DNA of 64,000 nt from positions 2,998,501 through 3,062,500 of the forward strand of contig NZ_CP098747.1 of the NCBI RefSeq assembly GCF_023746535.1. Direction: 5' to 3'. Under the pieces are notes generated by a model, which made no database searches, had not been told where the DNA came from, and saw only the letters and a program-made list of their open reading frames with translations. The stretch is from Sneathiella marina (GTDB lineage Bacteria > Pseudomonadota > Alphaproteobacteria > Sneathiellales > Sneathiellaceae). Within the stretch, counting starts at the first letter, position 1. The number at the start of each line of letters is the position of its first letter. Positions 19,491-30,537 of the stretch are shown here, piece after piece. The translations under genes and the position numbers were made by a program.

Positions 19491-21182
19491 CTAATTAGCC
19501 TGCCGCCTCAAAAATGCCGGGATGTCCAAAAGGTCTTCATCTTCGCTTTTCTGACTGATTTTCATTGAAGACAGCGCCTCCTGGCGCGGCTCCACGGCTG
19601 GTGTAGCTGGCGCCGCTGGTTGTTTGGGCTCAACTTCACGATGAGCTGACGTTGTTGGTTCCTGGCGTACCGAACGCTCTGTTTGTTGCGCAATTTCTTG
19701 TTTCTTAGATCGACCAACACCGGTCATTCTTTCAAACAAACTTGGGCCTTTACGCTTTTTTGCAGGGTCAGCTGTTTCGGCTACCGCGTGATGGGCATCC
19801 GGATTAACCAGTGCTTCAGGCCGCTTCTCGACAGTTACAGCCGGTGGGGCTTGAAACGGTGCGTCTTTCCCTTCCGGTTGAACTTCAACCTGATCACTTT
19901 CCTCCATCTCCTCGTCAATGCTGGACAGCAAATCACGCTCTGCATCAATCGCAAGATTTCCGCTCATATCAAGCGACGACGTTGATCCCATTTCCAACGG
20001 CGACTGTGTATCCACACTATCATCCGCTTGCGCAACTGGCTGGCCGGATATGTTACTTCCTGGCAGGCTCGCGCCAAAACCCGAAGCAGAAATTGATGCC
20101 GCAGCCGGTAACGAAGGCGAGCCGGCTTCATCGGAGCGACCTCCAGCAGGTCGTGGTGTGTCACCTTTCACTTGAAGTATTGATGTCACATTTGGAGAAT
20201 TTGCTTTTTGAACCTCGAGAGCATCGATACCCGTCGCAACTACCGATACCCGCATGGAGCCTTCCATGTCGCTATCAAACGTTGACCCAACAATAATGTT
20301 TGCTTCCGGATCCACTTCACTTCTTATTCTGTTTGCGGCTTCATCAAGTTCATACAATGTTAGATCCATGCCGCCTGTGATGTTAATCAGTACGCCACGT
20401 GCACCTTTCATGGATACATCGTCAAGCAACGGATTGGAAATGGCAGCTTCGGCAGCTTCAATAGCGCGGTTTTCACCGCTTGCCTCGCCCGTACCCATCA
20501 TGGCCTTACCCATCTCGTTCATCACTGTATTTACATCAGCGAAATCGAGATTGATCAGTCCTGGCATTACCATAAGATCCGTTACACCGCGAACACCGGA
20601 GTGCAGAACTTCATCCGCCATGTTAAAGGCGTCAGCAAATGTTGTCTTTTCATTAGCGATACGGAAAAGATTCTGATTTGGAATTATGATCAACGTATCA
20701 ACATAGCGTTGCAGTTCATCGATCCCTGAATCTGCAATTTTCATCCGGTGATTACCTTCAAACTGGAAGGGGCGAGTGACGACACCGACTGTAAGTATAC
20801 CTAATTCCCGCGCAGCCCTCGCCACAACAGGTGCAGCGCCTGTACCCGTACCACCGCCCATACCAGCCGTAATAAAGCACATATGAACGCCATTGAGATG
20901 AGAGATAATTTCATCAATCGCTTCTTCTGCGGCTTCCGCACCGATATGTGGCTTCGAACCGGCTCCCAAGCCCTCTGTTAGCTCAGCTCCAAGTTGAATA
21001 CGGCGGTCTGCCAAATTCTGTTTAAGTGCCTGAGCATCCGTATTTGCTACAACGAATTCAACACCCTGTAACTCCGAACTGATCATATTGTTAACCGCGT
21101 TACCACCGGCCCCTCCAATACCTAAAACCAGTATCTTCGGCTTGAGTTCTGTTTGATCCGGGACTGACAAATTGATACTCAC
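19491..21182 (-). CDS. ftsZ: cell division protein FtsZ
   Basis: This is a 563-residue tubulin-like GTPase that forms the Z ring. The GTP-binding signature GGGTGTG lies at residues 109-115, and the T7 loop is visible as [20 protein letters not shown]. The conserved globular domain ends near residue 320. After it comes a long disordered linker of about 220 residues, as in many alphaproteobacteria, and then the C-terminal peptide [14 protein letters not shown], which binds FtsA and other partners. The start is a GTG with a strong AAGGAGG eight bases upstream. It follows ftsA after 107 bases, and a TTAA-N7-TTAG element in that gap resembles a CtrA half-site pair. Confidence 0.98.
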   Translation of the reverse strand: MSINLSVPDQTELKPKILVLGIGGAGGNAVNNMISSELQGVEFVVANTDAQALKQNLADRRIQLGAELTEGLGAGSKPHIGAEAAEEAIDEIISHLNGVHMCFITAGMGGGTGTGAAPVVARAARELGILTVGVVTRPFQFEGNHRMKIADSGIDELQRYVDTLIIIPNQNLFRIANEKTTFADAFNMADEVLHSGVRGVTDLMVMPGLINLDFADVNTVMNEMGKAMMGTGEASGENRAIEAAEAAISNPLLDDVSMKGARGVLINITGGMDLTLYELDEAANRIRSEVDPEANIIVGSTFDSDMEGSMRVSVVATGIDALEVQKANSPNVTSILQVKGDTPRPAGGRSDEAGSPSLPAAASISASGFGASLPGSNISGQPVAQADDSVDTQSPLEMGSTSSLDMSGNLAIDAERDLLSSIDEEMEESDQVEVQPEGKDAPFQAPPAVTVEKRPEALVNPDAHHAVAETADPAKKRKGPSLFERMTGVGRSKKQEIAQQTERSVRQEPTTSAHREVEPKQPAAPATPAVEPRQEALSSMKISQKSEDEDLLDIPAFLRRQAN

Positions 21183-21289
21183 AGTACTATCCTCCTTAGT
21201 TACGCATGCTAACTGCTAATTAATACCAAATATTGTGGTTAATGGAACCCTACTTCTTACATATTGACGTTTTTTATGCATTTTTTTGC

Positions 21290-22531
21290 TCAAAAATTCT
21301 CTTTAAACCAATTTCCAACCTTTAAGAGACGACTTTTAGGCTGCTTTTCAACTACAGACATCTTTACATTGTCATCAAACCGCTCGCGAACAGCAAATGT
21401 CAATAATCCAGCCGCCGTTGTGAATGCTGGACCATCTGTCGCGTCAGCTAATCCTTTAACACGGATAGGTTTACCCATTCGTACTTGTTTATCCAGAATT
21501 CGCGCCGCCAATTCCTGCACACCGGCAAGCTGAGCGGCACCACCGCAAAGTACCGCACGGCGGCCAGCTACCTTGTTAAAGCCTGAGGCCAGAAGACGGT
21601 CATTTACAAGTTCGAGTATCTCTTCCACACGCGGCTTTATAATGCCAACGAGCATGGAACGAGGAACGTGATTGGCAATCTCATGATCACTTTCACCAAT
21701 CAAAGGAACATCAATGATTTCCTTTTCATCCGCCGGACTGGCGAGGGCATTTCCGTAGAGTGTCTTCATACGCTCGGCATTTGCCAATGTAGTCGATAGA
21801 CCCCGCGCAATATCGTTACTTACATGCCCGCCGCCAACAGGAACAACTTCATTGAAAACCATTTCTCCATCATAGAATACTGCAAGGGAAGTGGACCCTC
21901 CGCCCATGTCAATGACGGTAACACCAAGGTCCATTTCATCTTCCACCAGGCAGGAAAGGCCCGAAGCGTATGGTGCCGCGACCATATGAGCCACTCCCAG
22001 ATGACAGCGCTCCACGCAATTTGCAATATTTCGCATATGGCTGTTCTGCAGCGAAACCATATGCATGCTAATACCTAAATTTTCACCATACATACCACGA
22101 GGATCCCGAATTCCTCGATTACCATCGACAGAGTAGCCTACTGGAAGAGCATGAATAACTGTCCGGCCTTCCGGCTGGTAACTTGCACGCGCTTCTTTCA
22201 GTGTACGCTGCAAGTCTTTCTCGCCAATCTCCTGCCCCCCTAAGGACATCTCCATATCGACAGTTTGAGACGCTGGTTTACCTGCAGATACACCTAAATA
22301 GACTTCGCGTATTGTCTCTCCCGCCATCCTTTCAGCAGCATCCACAGCCGATCGAATGGCTTCTTCCGCCATTTCCATATTTGTAATTCCACCGGCGCGC
22401 AATCCTCTGGAAACCTGGTGCCCGATACCGGTCACCCGGAGACGCCCGGCTTCTTCGACGGCGACAAAGCAGCAGACTTTTGTAGAACCTACATCCAGGG
22501 CAGCCAAGGGTCCATTGCGTCCAGTTGCCAT
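21290..22531 (-). CDS. ftsA: cell division protein FtsA
   Basis: This is an actin-like ATPase of about 413 residues that tethers FtsZ to the membrane and recruits later division proteins. The phosphate 1 motif is AALDVGSTKVCCFVA, the 1C domain follows (YLGVSAGKPASQTVDMEMSL), and the phosphate 2 region is TVIDMGGGSTSLAVFYDGE. GRRAVLCGGAAQLAGVQELA is the adenosine motif. The C-terminus LLKVGNWFKENF is the amphipathic membrane-targeting helix. I used the ATG at 22531, which gives the standard N-terminus; an in-frame ATG at 22600 overlaps the end of ftsQ and adds 23 residues. Neither has a strong ribosome binding site. Confidence 0.96.
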   Translation of the reverse strand: MATGRNGPLAALDVGSTKVCCFVAVEEAGRLRVTGIGHQVSRGLRAGGITNMEMAEEAIRSAVDAAERMAGETIREVYLGVSAGKPASQTVDMEMSLGGQEIGEKDLQRTLKEARASYQPEGRTVIHALPVGYSVDGNRGIRDPRGMYGENLGISMHMVSLQNSHMRNIANCVERCHLGVAHMVAAPYASGLSCLVEDEMDLGVTVIDMGGGSTSLAVFYDGEMVFNEVVPVGGGHVSNDIARGLSTTLANAERMKTLYGNALASPADEKEIIDVPLIGESDHEIANHVPRSMLVGIIKPRVEEILELVNDRLLASGFNKVAGRRAVLCGGAAQLAGVQELAARILDKQVRMGKPIRVKGLADATDGPAFTTAAGLLTFAVRERFDDNVKMSVVEKQPKSRLLKVGNWFKENF

Positions 22532-22583
22532 TATGTCATTGCCAGTTTCATGCTGTAGCAAAAATGCATTGCAGTTAATTCCA

Positions 22584-23639
22584 TTACGTTTTTTCACCAT
22601 TCGCGCGACGCAAAGCTGCCGCGTCGGATTTGAGCCTCACATACACACGATCCGCTGCCCTTAAATCTATGGCGACAAGTCCCTTGTCGAGCAGTTTCTT
22701 TTTATCTTGCATCGCTGCAAGTTGTTTCCATGCCTCAAGGGCATTTTCCTCGGGCAATAAAACAGTCACATCATTATCAAATTCCAGGTTCCAACGGCGA
22801 TCGCGAACTCGAACCGCATTGCGCAATCGAGTGAAAAGGGTTGGATTTTGTGCGAGCATGTCAAAAAGCTCCGCCGCATGTTCATTCGCCCCGGAGCCAA
22901 CGACTTTTGGAAGGTATCTGAATTCCGGTGTGTCATTAGAGGTTACCACAGCGCCGTTACGATCAATCAATCCCGTACGTCCATCGATTTGCCATCTAGC
23001 AAACGGACGGCGTTCATCAATCTTGATATAAATTTCATCTGGGTATCGACGCATGACCGAAGCCGACTCAACCCAGCCCAATGTTTCAATTCGCTCACGT
23101 GCGTGCTCGGGATCAACATCCAGTATGCTATCTCCCCGGGCGACATCCAGCGCTTTCAACAGATCTTTAGGTGACGTTTTCTCTCTTCCGACAACGCTGA
23201 TTTCCTGTACCGTTAAACCAAAGGCACGAGCCAATGCAAATTGCTGCTCATCAATCCAGTCGGAACTTGCCTGAACAACATCTCTTTCGGACAAGAAATT
23301 ACTCAAGCCAGCAATAGCAATTGCGCCGACTAAAGTACATCCGCAAATAATTGCGGGCTTTCGCCAAACAGGCGCCGGTTTACGACGTGCTGAGGAACCT
23401 GCAGTTCTTTTCCGCCGTAGTTTCTGTGTGGCATTTTTAGTGGTACCAAAAAGAGAAGTCACGGCAAACAACAAGGATCCTTTACCCAAGCGCAATTCAA
23501 TTTTTGGCTTATTTGATCGCTTGCTGATTTGTCTCTTCGACGTTGAAAGGCGTTTTCGAATTGTGTTCTTCTTCACCGGTTTTCTTTTTGACTTTTGAGC
23601 GCCTAACCTGTCATTTTTGTCTACTGTCAACGGTCGCAT
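22584..23639 (-). CDS. ftsQ: cell division protein FtsQ
   Basis: This 351-residue bitopic inner-membrane protein links early and late divisome parts. The N-terminal 90 residues are very basic and cytoplasmic. One membrane helix follows (KPAIICGCTLVGAIAIAGLS), then a periplasmic POTRA domain (VQEISVVGREKTSPKDLLKA then GWVESASVMRRYPDEIYIKI). The beta domain contains RPFARWQIDGRTGLIDRNGA. The ATG at 23639 has GGAGG seven bases upstream and overlaps the ddl stop by 13 bases. The basic cytoplasmic tail is longer than in E. coli, as is common in alphaproteobacteria. Confidence 0.95.
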   Translation of the reverse strand: MRPLTVDKNDRLGAQKSKRKPVKKNTIRKRLSTSKRQISKRSNKPKIELRLGKGSLLFAVTSLFGTTKNATQKLRRKRTAGSSARRKPAPVWRKPAIICGCTLVGAIAIAGLSNFLSERDVVQASSDWIDEQQFALARAFGLTVQEISVVGREKTSPKDLLKALDVARGDSILDVDPEHARERIETLGWVESASVMRRYPDEIYIKIDERRPFARWQIDGRTGLIDRNGAVVTSNDTPEFRYLPKVVGSGANEHAAELFDMLAQNPTLFTRLRNAVRVRDRRWNLEFDNDVTVLLPEENALEAWKQLAAMQDKKKLLDKGLVAIDLRAADRVYVRLKSDAAALRRANGEKT

Positions 23640-24535
23640 GACGCATCCTCCACCATCCATCGGACCAAATCTTCAAAACTAATTCCGCAGTAGCCCGCTA
23701 TTTCCGGAACAAGACTTAACGAGGTCATACCGGGCTGCGTATTTGTTTCCAGAATATAAAAAGTAGAGGACCCATCTGCATTTTCTTCCAAGCGAAAATC
23801 ACTTCGGCTCACCCCACGGCAACCCAAAGCCTGATGCGCGCGCAATGCCAGATCCAAAGCCTCCGCATATTCGTCTTTTGATAACGGAGCCGGCATCAAA
23901 TGTTCAGCTTTTCCAGAAGTATATTTGGCCTCATAATCATAAAATCGGCCTAGCGGTCTAATTTCAACAGCTCCCAGGGCTGCGTCACCCATAACGGCAA
24001 CATGAATTTCTCTTCCAGGAATATAAGTTTCGATCAGCACTTTATCCCCAAAGGTCCAGGGGAGCTCGCTGAGGTTCATGTTCTCACCTTCCAAGAAGAT
24101 CGTAACACCAACACTTGATCCCTCGTTAAAAGGTTTGATAACAAATGGCTTCGGATAGGTTGCGCCATCAAGTATTTCCTGGCGCGTAAAAATTTGCCCG
24201 TCAGCGCATTTGATCCCTGCAGCGGCAAACAATTCTTTGGCCACAGGTTTATTCATTGCCATTGCGGATGCCAGCACACCGGAATGAGTATAGGCTAATC
24301 CCATGATTTCAAGGAGACCCTGTATGTATCCATCCTCACCATAACGGCCATGCAAGGCGTTGAAACAGACATCTGGCTTTGTCAGCGCTAACGTCTCAGC
24401 GACGTCTCGACCGACATCAATCGGCGTTACTTCGTAACCACAAGATTTCAGCGCTTCTGAACAAGCTAGCCCGCTATTTATGGAAACTTCACGCTCCGCT
24501 GACCACCCCCCCATTAAGACGGCTACATGCGTCAT
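23627..24535 (-). CDS. ddl: D-alanine--D-alanine ligase
   Basis: This is a 302-residue ATP-grasp ligase that makes D-Ala-D-Ala for the wall pentapeptide. It starts VAVLMGGWSAEREVSINSG, the Ddl signature. ATP-grasp motifs PFVIKPFNEGSSVGV, LIETYIPGREIHVAVMG and FYILETNTQPGMTSLSLVPE are present, and GCRGVSRSDFRLEEN gives the metal and substrate residues. Length matches the DdlB type. Its start overlaps the murB stop in an ATGA junction, and ftsQ starts inside its last codons. Confidence 0.97.
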   Translation of the reverse strand: MTHVAVLMGGWSAEREVSINSGLACSEALKSCGYEVTPIDVGRDVAETLALTKPDVCFNALHGRYGEDGYIQGLLEIMGLAYTHSGVLASAMAMNKPVAKELFAAAGIKCADGQIFTRQEILDGATYPKPFVIKPFNEGSSVGVTIFLEGENMNLSELPWTFGDKVLIETYIPGREIHVAVMGDAALGAVEIRPLGRFYDYEAKYTSGKAEHLMPAPLSKDEYAEALDLALRAHQALGCRGVSRSDFRLEENADGSSTFYILETNTQPGMTSLSLVPEIAGYCGISFEDLVRWMVEDASCDR

Positions 24536-25476
24536 GTCACAGTCCCTTCCAAATCCAATTCGCTCTCACCAAGCCGGACGATTTCCCAACGCAGAAGGAC
24601 ATCATGTGTTTCGAAAACGCGCCGACGCACCTCCTCTCCCACTGCCTCCAGATCAGCTGCAGTTGCTGTGCCTGTGTTGATGATGAAATTACAATGCTTG
24701 TCCGAGATTTTTGCATCGCCAATTTGCAATCCTCTCCCGCCAACACTTTCAATTAGTTCCCAGGCCTTCTTCCCAGGGGGGTTTGCAAATGTTGATCCGC
24801 CAGTTCTGCTTCTCACCGGCTGACTTTCTTCACGGTTGCGGGAAATATCAGACATTCTTGCCAGAATCTCTTCTGTCGAGCCAGCAGATAGCTGCAAGGT
24901 CGCCTGCGTGAAAATCCAATCTTTGGGAATCTCACAATGACGGTATGCAAATCCCATATCCTCCGGCATCAAAACATGCCGCATTCCTTGCCGGTCATAA
25001 GCGACTGCCGAGACGAGTATCTCCGACATATCAGTCCCATATGCCCCGGCGTTCATGCGAAGCGCACCACCAATACTCCCTGGTATACCGCTCAAAAATT
25101 CCGCACCCTCGAGAGCCGCATCCGCCGCAAATCGTGCGACATTTCCATCAAGAGCCCCTGCCCCGACAACAAGACGGGTCCCTTCAGTTTTCATTTTGGT
25201 GAAATGCCGCCCCAGTCGCAAGACGACACCACGAACGCCGCCGTCACGGATTAGAAGGTTTGAACCGACACCGAGCGCAAGTATCGGTACATCAAAAGGA
25301 AGGTTGGTCAAAAATTCGGATAAATCTGCTTCATCTTCCGGTTTAAAGACAAAATCAGCTGGACCGCCGACTTGAAACCAGGTCACCTTATCCAGACGAA
25401 CATTCTCACGTATACGCCCTCTTACTTCCGGCAATTTTTCTCTATACTCATTTTGGATTAGGGTCATATCGTTCAT
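24532..25476 (-). CDS. murB: UDP-N-acetylenolpyruvoylglucosamine reductase
   Basis: This 314-residue flavoenzyme reduces the enolpyruvyl group to form UDP-MurNAc, using NADPH and FAD. The FAD-binding part includes [17 protein letters not shown] and [58 protein letters not shown] and [20 protein letters not shown] follow, the last of which marks the type I enzyme with its catalytic Ser. I used the ATG at 25476, which overlaps the murC stop as ATGA and has GGAAGGGG just before it; a longer frame into murC is not needed. Confidence 0.97.
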   Translation of the reverse strand: MNDMTLIQNEYREKLPEVRGRIRENVRLDKVTWFQVGGPADFVFKPEDEADLSEFLTNLPFDVPILALGVGSNLLIRDGGVRGVVLRLGRHFTKMKTEGTRLVVGAGALDGNVARFAADAALEGAEFLSGIPGSIGGALRMNAGAYGTDMSEILVSAVAYDRQGMRHVLMPEDMGFAYRHCEIPKDWIFTQATLQLSAGSTEEILARMSDISRNREESQPVRSRTGGSTFANPPGKKAWELIESVGGRGLQIGDAKISDKHCNFIINTGTATAADLEAVGEEVRRRVFETHDVLLRWEIVRLGESELDLEGTVT

Positions 25477-26897
25477 ACTTCCCCTTCCTTCTTGTGCAAG
25501 GCTTCCAGCTGTGCTGGTAAGGCATTTGCCCAGCCTGAAATTGAACCAGCTCCCAGGCAAACGACGACGTCGCCTTCATCCGCCTGTTTCCGAACCAACT
25601 CCGCCAGTTTGTCGGGGTGGGTCAGGCGAAGAACATTCTTGTGCCCCCTTTCGCGAAGGCCGTCGACATAATGCTGTTGGTCCACGCCTTCAATCGGATC
25701 TTCCCCAGCTGCGAATATATCTGCGACAATCACCACATCTGCGTCATTGAAGCAGGTACAGAATTCTTCAAAAAGATCGTTCAGCCGGGAATATCTATGA
25801 GGCTGGACGACGGAGATAACCTTTTTGTCATATGCCTCTCTTGCCGCGGACAAGACAGATGAAATTTCCACAGGATGATGTCCATAATCATCAATGATCG
25901 TGACACCAGAAACTTCGCCAGTTTTTGTAAAACGCCGCTTGACGCCACTAAATTCGCGAAGCCCTTTCTTCAGGTCTATTTCCGAAAAACCCATTTCGCT
26001 TCCAACAGCTATGGCTGCCAACGCGTTTTGAATATTATGGGCGCCCGGCATTGGGAGCTCAAATCCCTTCATTACCCGGGTTTCACTCTCTGCACGGTTG
26101 CTGACGGCAACGTTGAAGAAAGAGCGTCCCGCATCGAAGCGAACATCGATAGCGCGATAGTCGGCTTGCGGTGAGGAGCCATAGGAAATAAGCCTCCGGT
26201 CGGAAATGCGTCCGATCAAAGCCTGCACCTCCGGGTGATCTATGCAAACAGCGGCAAACCCGTAAAATGGAATATTCTGTACGAAGGTTTGAAATGCGTC
26301 ACGCACGCCATCAAAATCACCATAGAAATCGAGATGCTCAGGATCGATATTCGTGACCACGGCGATAGTCGCCGGTAGCTTAATAAAGCTTCCGTCTGAC
26401 TCATCTGCCTCCACAACCATCCAGTCGCCCTTTCCAAGGCGTGCATTCGTACCATAGGCGTTGATGATCCCGCCATTGATGACAGTCGGCTCCATATTAG
26501 CGGCATCCAGCAGGCTGGCTAGTAAGGATGTTGTTGTTGTTTTTCCATGTGTTCCGCCAACAGCGATTGCCCATTTCAACCGCATCAGTTCAGCGAGCAT
26601 TTCAGCACGTCTAACTACAGGTATCAGATTAGCACGCGCCCCGCGCACTTCCGGATTATCGGATTTAACGGCCGAAGACACCACAACTACACGCGCCTCA
26701 CCCAGATTGGCTGCATCATGGCCAATTTTGACGTCGATGCCCAAGGCGCGCAGACGATCTACGTTCGCATTCTCCGATAAATCGGAACCTTGAACCAAAT
26801 AGCCCAGGCTTTGCATGACTTCTGCAATTCCACTCATTCCAATTCCGCCAATGCCAACGAAATGAACAAGACCCATATCTAGGGGAAGCGATCTCAT
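25473..26897 (-). CDS. murC: UDP-N-acetylmuramate--L-alanine ligase
   Basis: This 474-residue Mur ligase adds L-Ala to UDP-MurNAc. The Rossmann-like first domain is [20 protein letters not shown], which is typical of MurC. The ATP P-loop is [15 protein letters not shown], and the middle domain continues with [17 protein letters not shown]. The third domain has [20 protein letters not shown] and [17 protein letters not shown], all MurC-specific. The ATG at 26897 forms an ATGA overlap with murG. The murG coding end supplies GGAAAGG as a binding site. Confidence 0.97.
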   Translation of the reverse strand: MRSLPLDMGLVHFVGIGGIGMSGIAEVMQSLGYLVQGSDLSENANVDRLRALGIDVKIGHDAANLGEARVVVVSSAVKSDNPEVRGARANLIPVVRRAEMLAELMRLKWAIAVGGTHGKTTTTSLLASLLDAANMEPTVINGGIINAYGTNARLGKGDWMVVEADESDGSFIKLPATIAVVTNIDPEHLDFYGDFDGVRDAFQTFVQNIPFYGFAAVCIDHPEVQALIGRISDRRLISYGSSPQADYRAIDVRFDAGRSFFNVAVSNRAESETRVMKGFELPMPGAHNIQNALAAIAVGSEMGFSEIDLKKGLREFSGVKRRFTKTGEVSGVTIIDDYGHHPVEISSVLSAAREAYDKKVISVVQPHRYSRLNDLFEEFCTCFNDADVVIVADIFAAGEDPIEGVDQQHYVDGLRERGHKNVLRLTHPDKLAELVRKQADEGDVVVCLGAGSISGWANALPAQLEALHKKEGEV

Positions 26898-28033
26898 GCC
26901 GCGACCTTTCCGTTTTTTTCTTTGTTGTTTTTTTGCGGTATGAACCGGTTGATAAGATCTGCTAATTTTTCTGCTGCATGTATTTCGCCTAAACTTGACG
27001 CAGCGCCTGCCATCACTGACAAGCAATCGGGATGACGAAATAAGAATATTAGCTGCCTCTCTAGTTCTTCCGCCGTAAAGTTGTCCTGCAATATGACCCT
27101 TGCCGCACCGCGGGCCACAGCATTCTCTGCGTTTTTCCGCTGATGATCGTCCATTGCATGCTTATACGGGACGAGAATTGATGGTTTTCCTGCTACGGTT
27201 AGTTCCGATAAGGTTGAAGCACCAGATCGCGTAATTGCTAGATGGCATGCATCCAAAAGAGCTGCGACATCATCAAAGAATTCTGAAAGAGTTGGGGTAA
27301 TCAACGAACCTTGATATTGACGTGTGGCCCGTTCAAGATCTTCTTTCCGGCATTGCTGGGACACATGAAGGCGAGATTGTAGATCTTCTGGCAGAGATAC
27401 CAAGGCTGCCGGCACGACCTCTGATAAGATTGTAGCGCCTTGACTACCGCCCAAAACAAGAACCCGGATCGGACCATCATCTGAAGGGCTGATATATTTC
27501 TTGCCGAACAAAGGTAACACAGCTTGGCGAACCGGGTTTCCTGTATAGACCATCTTTGCCGTGATCTCTTCGTCCGGGCTTTCAGTATGGTCAAAAGATG
27601 TGGCAATCTGCCGGGCAAAACCAGACAGCAATTTATTCACTCGTCCGAGAACCGCATTTTGTTCGTGCAGAATTAGGGGAATACCCATACTGGCCGCCGC
27701 TGCGGCTGGTGGCATCGAAGGATATCCGCCAAAGCCAACCACCGCTATCGGCTTTAAATGCCGCAGCACTTTACGAGATTGAAAAATCCCCATGGTGATT
27801 GCAAGCACCGCTTTGATTTTACCGACCAATCCACCTACGGAAGGCGAGCCGGATTTGACGACAATCACTTTTACATTGGGAAAGAGTTCATCATATTTTT
27901 CGCCGCGGCCGTCCGTCATCAGAACGACGTTATAGCCTCTTGTATTCAGCTCTTCAGCGAGAGCGCGAGCGGGGAAAATGTGACCGCCGGTTCCGCCACT
28001 GGCTAAAACAACATATTTGCCATTCTCGCTCAT
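26894..28033 (-). CDS. murG: UDP-GlcNAc--lipid I GlcNAc transferase
   Basis: This is a 379-residue GT28 glycosyltransferase at the inner face of the membrane that converts lipid I to lipid II. The first G loop is [20 protein letters not shown] and the second is [46 protein letters not shown], the UDP-GlcNAc-binding region, is complete. The ATG at 28033 overlaps the ftsW stop (ATGA), and the in-frame upstream codons inside ftsW do not look like MurG sequence. Confidence 0.97.
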   Translation of the reverse strand: MSENGKYVVLASGGTGGHIFPARALAEELNTRGYNVVLMTDGRGEKYDELFPNVKVIVVKSGSPSVGGLVGKIKAVLAITMGIFQSRKVLRHLKPIAVVGFGGYPSMPPAAAAASMGIPLILHEQNAVLGRVNKLLSGFARQIATSFDHTESPDEEITAKMVYTGNPVRQAVLPLFGKKYISPSDDGPIRVLVLGGSQGATILSEVVPAALVSLPEDLQSRLHVSQQCRKEDLERATRQYQGSLITPTLSEFFDDVAALLDACHLAITRSGASTLSELTVAGKPSILVPYKHAMDDHQRKNAENAVARGAARVILQDNFTAEELERQLIFLFRHPDCLSVMAGAASSLGEIHAAEKLADLINRFIPQKNNKEKNGKVAA

Positions 28034-29154
28034 TTTAGTTCCCCGGTACCAACACGACGGCGACTCAAGGCAAGGAGCATTCCCATCATAATTGCGAGTG
28101 CAAACATTGAGGATCCGCCATATGAAATAAACGGAAGTGTCATGCCTTTCGTCGGCATCAATCTCAAATTCACCCCAATATTGATGATCGCCTGGAGCCC
28201 GAACTGAGTAAGCAATCCGGCAGCAGCAAGAACAACAAAGAAATTCTTTTCCTCTAATAGTCGACTGAAACCACGCAATACGATCAGGGCGAACAGAGCA
28301 ACGACGAGCAAACAAATGATGACGCCAAATTCTTCGCCCAGAACAGCAAATATAAAATCAGTATGGGCGTCCGGGAGTTGTGTCTTCACGGATCCGTCAC
28401 CTGGGCCAACCCCAAAAAAGCCACCGGTCTGAAAGGCCTCCATTGCCCGTTCAATCTGATAATTTCCACCGCCAGATGGATCCATAAACCTGTCTACCCG
28501 ACTGGCAACATGGGGGAAAAGACTATAGGCCGCAGCGGCGCTTACTATACCAAACACAACAAACAGCACGACCCAGAAAATAGGCAGGCCAGCCAAAAAG
28601 AATTGAGCAAACCAAACCGCGGAAATCACAAGTGTCATTCCAACATCCGGCTGCATGAGAAGCAATCCGATAACAAAAGCAAAAAGCGCCATTGAGATTA
28701 AATTACCAGGAATCTCATCACTCTTTCGCTGTTCTGCAAACATCCAGGCGGCCACAACGGCAAAAGATGGCTTTAGGAATTCTGTTGGTTGTAACGTAAA
28801 ACTCCCAAACTGTAGCCAGCGATGGGCTCCTTTAACTTCCGGACCGACAAGCAGCGTGGCGATAGTCAAGATGGAAAAGAAGCCAAACATGACGACTGCC
28901 AGCCGCCTAACCCATAAAGGGGACATAAGTGATATGGAAAAAATAATAATCGCCGCCATGGGAAGATACATAAATTGGCGTCTGACAAAATGAAAATTAT
29001 CTAGCCCAAGCCGGGCTGCAATTGCGGGACTGGCCGCCAGTACCATCACGCCCCCAAGCGCGACAAGCAATCCAACCGCGATTAGTGTCCAGCGATCAAC
29101 AGTCCACCACCAACTACTAACGACCGAGCGATCCAGGCGCGTAAAAGTTGTCAT
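28030..29154 (-). CDS. ftsW: SEDS peptidoglycan glycosyltransferase FtsW
   Basis: This is a 374-residue inner-membrane protein of the SEDS family with about ten membrane helices. It polymerises lipid II at the septum in partnership with FtsI. Visible family segments are GAHRWLQFGSFTLQPTEFLK, LLMQPDVGMTLVISAVWFAQ, FFGVGPGDGSVKTQLPDAHTDFIF and GMTLPFISYGGSSMFALAIM. These include the conserved Asp of the catalytic loop in the PDAHTDF context. The start overlaps murD by an ATGA junction. Confidence 0.96.
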   Translation of the reverse strand: MTTFTRLDRSVVSSWWWTVDRWTLIAVGLLVALGGVMVLAASPAIAARLGLDNFHFVRRQFMYLPMAAIIIFSISLMSPLWVRRLAVVMFGFFSILTIATLLVGPEVKGAHRWLQFGSFTLQPTEFLKPSFAVVAAWMFAEQRKSDEIPGNLISMALFAFVIGLLLMQPDVGMTLVISAVWFAQFFLAGLPIFWVVLFVVFGIVSAAAAYSLFPHVASRVDRFMDPSGGGNYQIERAMEAFQTGGFFGVGPGDGSVKTQLPDAHTDFIFAVLGEEFGVIICLLVVALFALIVLRGFSRLLEEKNFFVVLAAAGLLTQFGLQAIINIGVNLRLMPTKGMTLPFISYGGSSMFALAIMMGMLLALSRRRVGTGELK

Positions 29155-30533
29155 TTATCCCCCACTAACAGATCCGTCACAAAATTTCGAAAGGCGTCAC
29201 CCCGAGCTTCAAAGCTGTCAAATTGATCAAAACTCGCAGCAGCGGGGGAAAGCAGAACAATCGCGCCTGACGATAATTTTTTCGCCGCCAGCGCCGCAGC
29301 CTTCGTGGCTTCTTCAAGATCCTTACAAATTGTATAGTTGACCTTGCCCTCCAGTTGATTTGCAAAACTCTCAGATGCCTCACCAATCAAAAACGCTTCC
29401 CGAACACGATCGAAATGCGGGGCCAGTTGTTCGATGCCGCCAGCTTTTTGGCGGCCGCCCGCGATCCAAAATATATCGTTAAAGCTAGTCAGCGCCTTTT
29501 CAGCAGCCTCAGCATTGGTCGCTTTGGAATCATTGACAAAAGTAACATGATCGAGAGATCCCACATTCTCCATTCTGTGGGCAAGGCCACCAAACGTTCG
29601 CAACCCATTTTCAATTTCATCTGGCGTTAATCCCAAATGGCTTGCCGCGGCAACAGCTGCCGCCGCATTTTGCCAATTGTGGCGACCTCGCAGTGACGCA
29701 ATATCGGATATATCAAGTGTCCAAGATTGATCGTCTAGCGACTGGTCACTGAGGAGGCCGTCAATTACATACACACCCGCTTCGACGGGATGATTTACGG
29801 AAATCGGAACTATTTTTGCTTTACTATGCCGCTTCAACTCAGAAGTAATGGCGGCACAAATGGAATCATCTGCATCAACAATCGCAATCCCGGTTTCAGA
29901 TTGGTGCTGAAAAATCCGGCATTTGACAGCAGCATACCCCGCCATGTCGCCGTGACGATCCAGATGATCAGGCGTAATATTGAGCAAGATCGCAATGTCA
30001 GCCTTCCAAGAAGGCGTCAGGTCCAGCTGATATGATGATAGCTCCAGGACATAAGCGCCTTCTTCTGGCAGCTGGGGTAAATCCATAACAGGTGTGCCAA
30101 TATTTCCGCCCAGGGCAGCCGACTTACCGGCGGAAGTCAGCAAATGATCAATCAAAGCCGAAGTCGTCGATTTACCATTCGTACCGGTAACCCCGATAAT
30201 TTTGCCGGCTTTTTTCTCTTTCAGAAACACTTCAATATCACCGACTATTTTCGCGCCAGCCTTCAATGCCATTCCAACAACAGGATGAGGCGCTGGATGG
30301 GTAAGGGGTACACCTGGGCTCAAAATCAGGGCGTCCGTCGCGGTCCAGCTGTCTGATATCAGATCCTTTATCACCAACCCTTTTGACAGTGCCAGATCCC
30401 GGCGACCTTGGTTGTCATCCCAAACGAAAACATGGGCTTTACCAGTGGTAAGGCGTTCAGCTGTCGCCATTCCACTTTTTCCGAGGCCGAAAACCGCAAT
30501 ATTTTTATTTTCGAAGGCGTGGCTTTCCATCAT
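29151..30533 (-). CDS. murD: UDP-N-acetylmuramoyl-L-alanine--D-glutamate ligase
   Basis: This 460-residue Mur ligase adds D-Glu. The N-terminal domain is NIAVFGLGKSGMATAERLTT, the P-loop is GVTGTNGKSTTSALIDHLLT, and the substrate and ATP regions are VLELSSYQLDLTPSWKADIA, LNITPDHLDRHGDMAGYAAV and FVNDSKATNAEAAEKALTSF. AHRMENVG is also diagnostic. Two ATGs are adjacent at the start (30533 and 30530). mraY ends 4 bases upstream. Confidence 0.97.
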   Translation of the reverse strand: MMESHAFENKNIAVFGLGKSGMATAERLTTGKAHVFVWDDNQGRRDLALSKGLVIKDLISDSWTATDALILSPGVPLTHPAPHPVVGMALKAGAKIVGDIEVFLKEKKAGKIIGVTGTNGKSTTSALIDHLLTSAGKSAALGGNIGTPVMDLPQLPEEGAYVLELSSYQLDLTPSWKADIAILLNITPDHLDRHGDMAGYAAVKCRIFQHQSETGIAIVDADDSICAAITSELKRHSKAKIVPISVNHPVEAGVYVIDGLLSDQSLDDQSWTLDISDIASLRGRHNWQNAAAAVAAASHLGLTPDEIENGLRTFGGLAHRMENVGSLDHVTFVNDSKATNAEAAEKALTSFNDIFWIAGGRQKAGGIEQLAPHFDRVREAFLIGEASESFANQLEGKVNYTICKDLEEATKAAALAAKKLSSGAIVLLSPAAASFDQFDSFEARGDAFRNFVTDLLVGDK

Positions 30534-30537
30534 CTCG

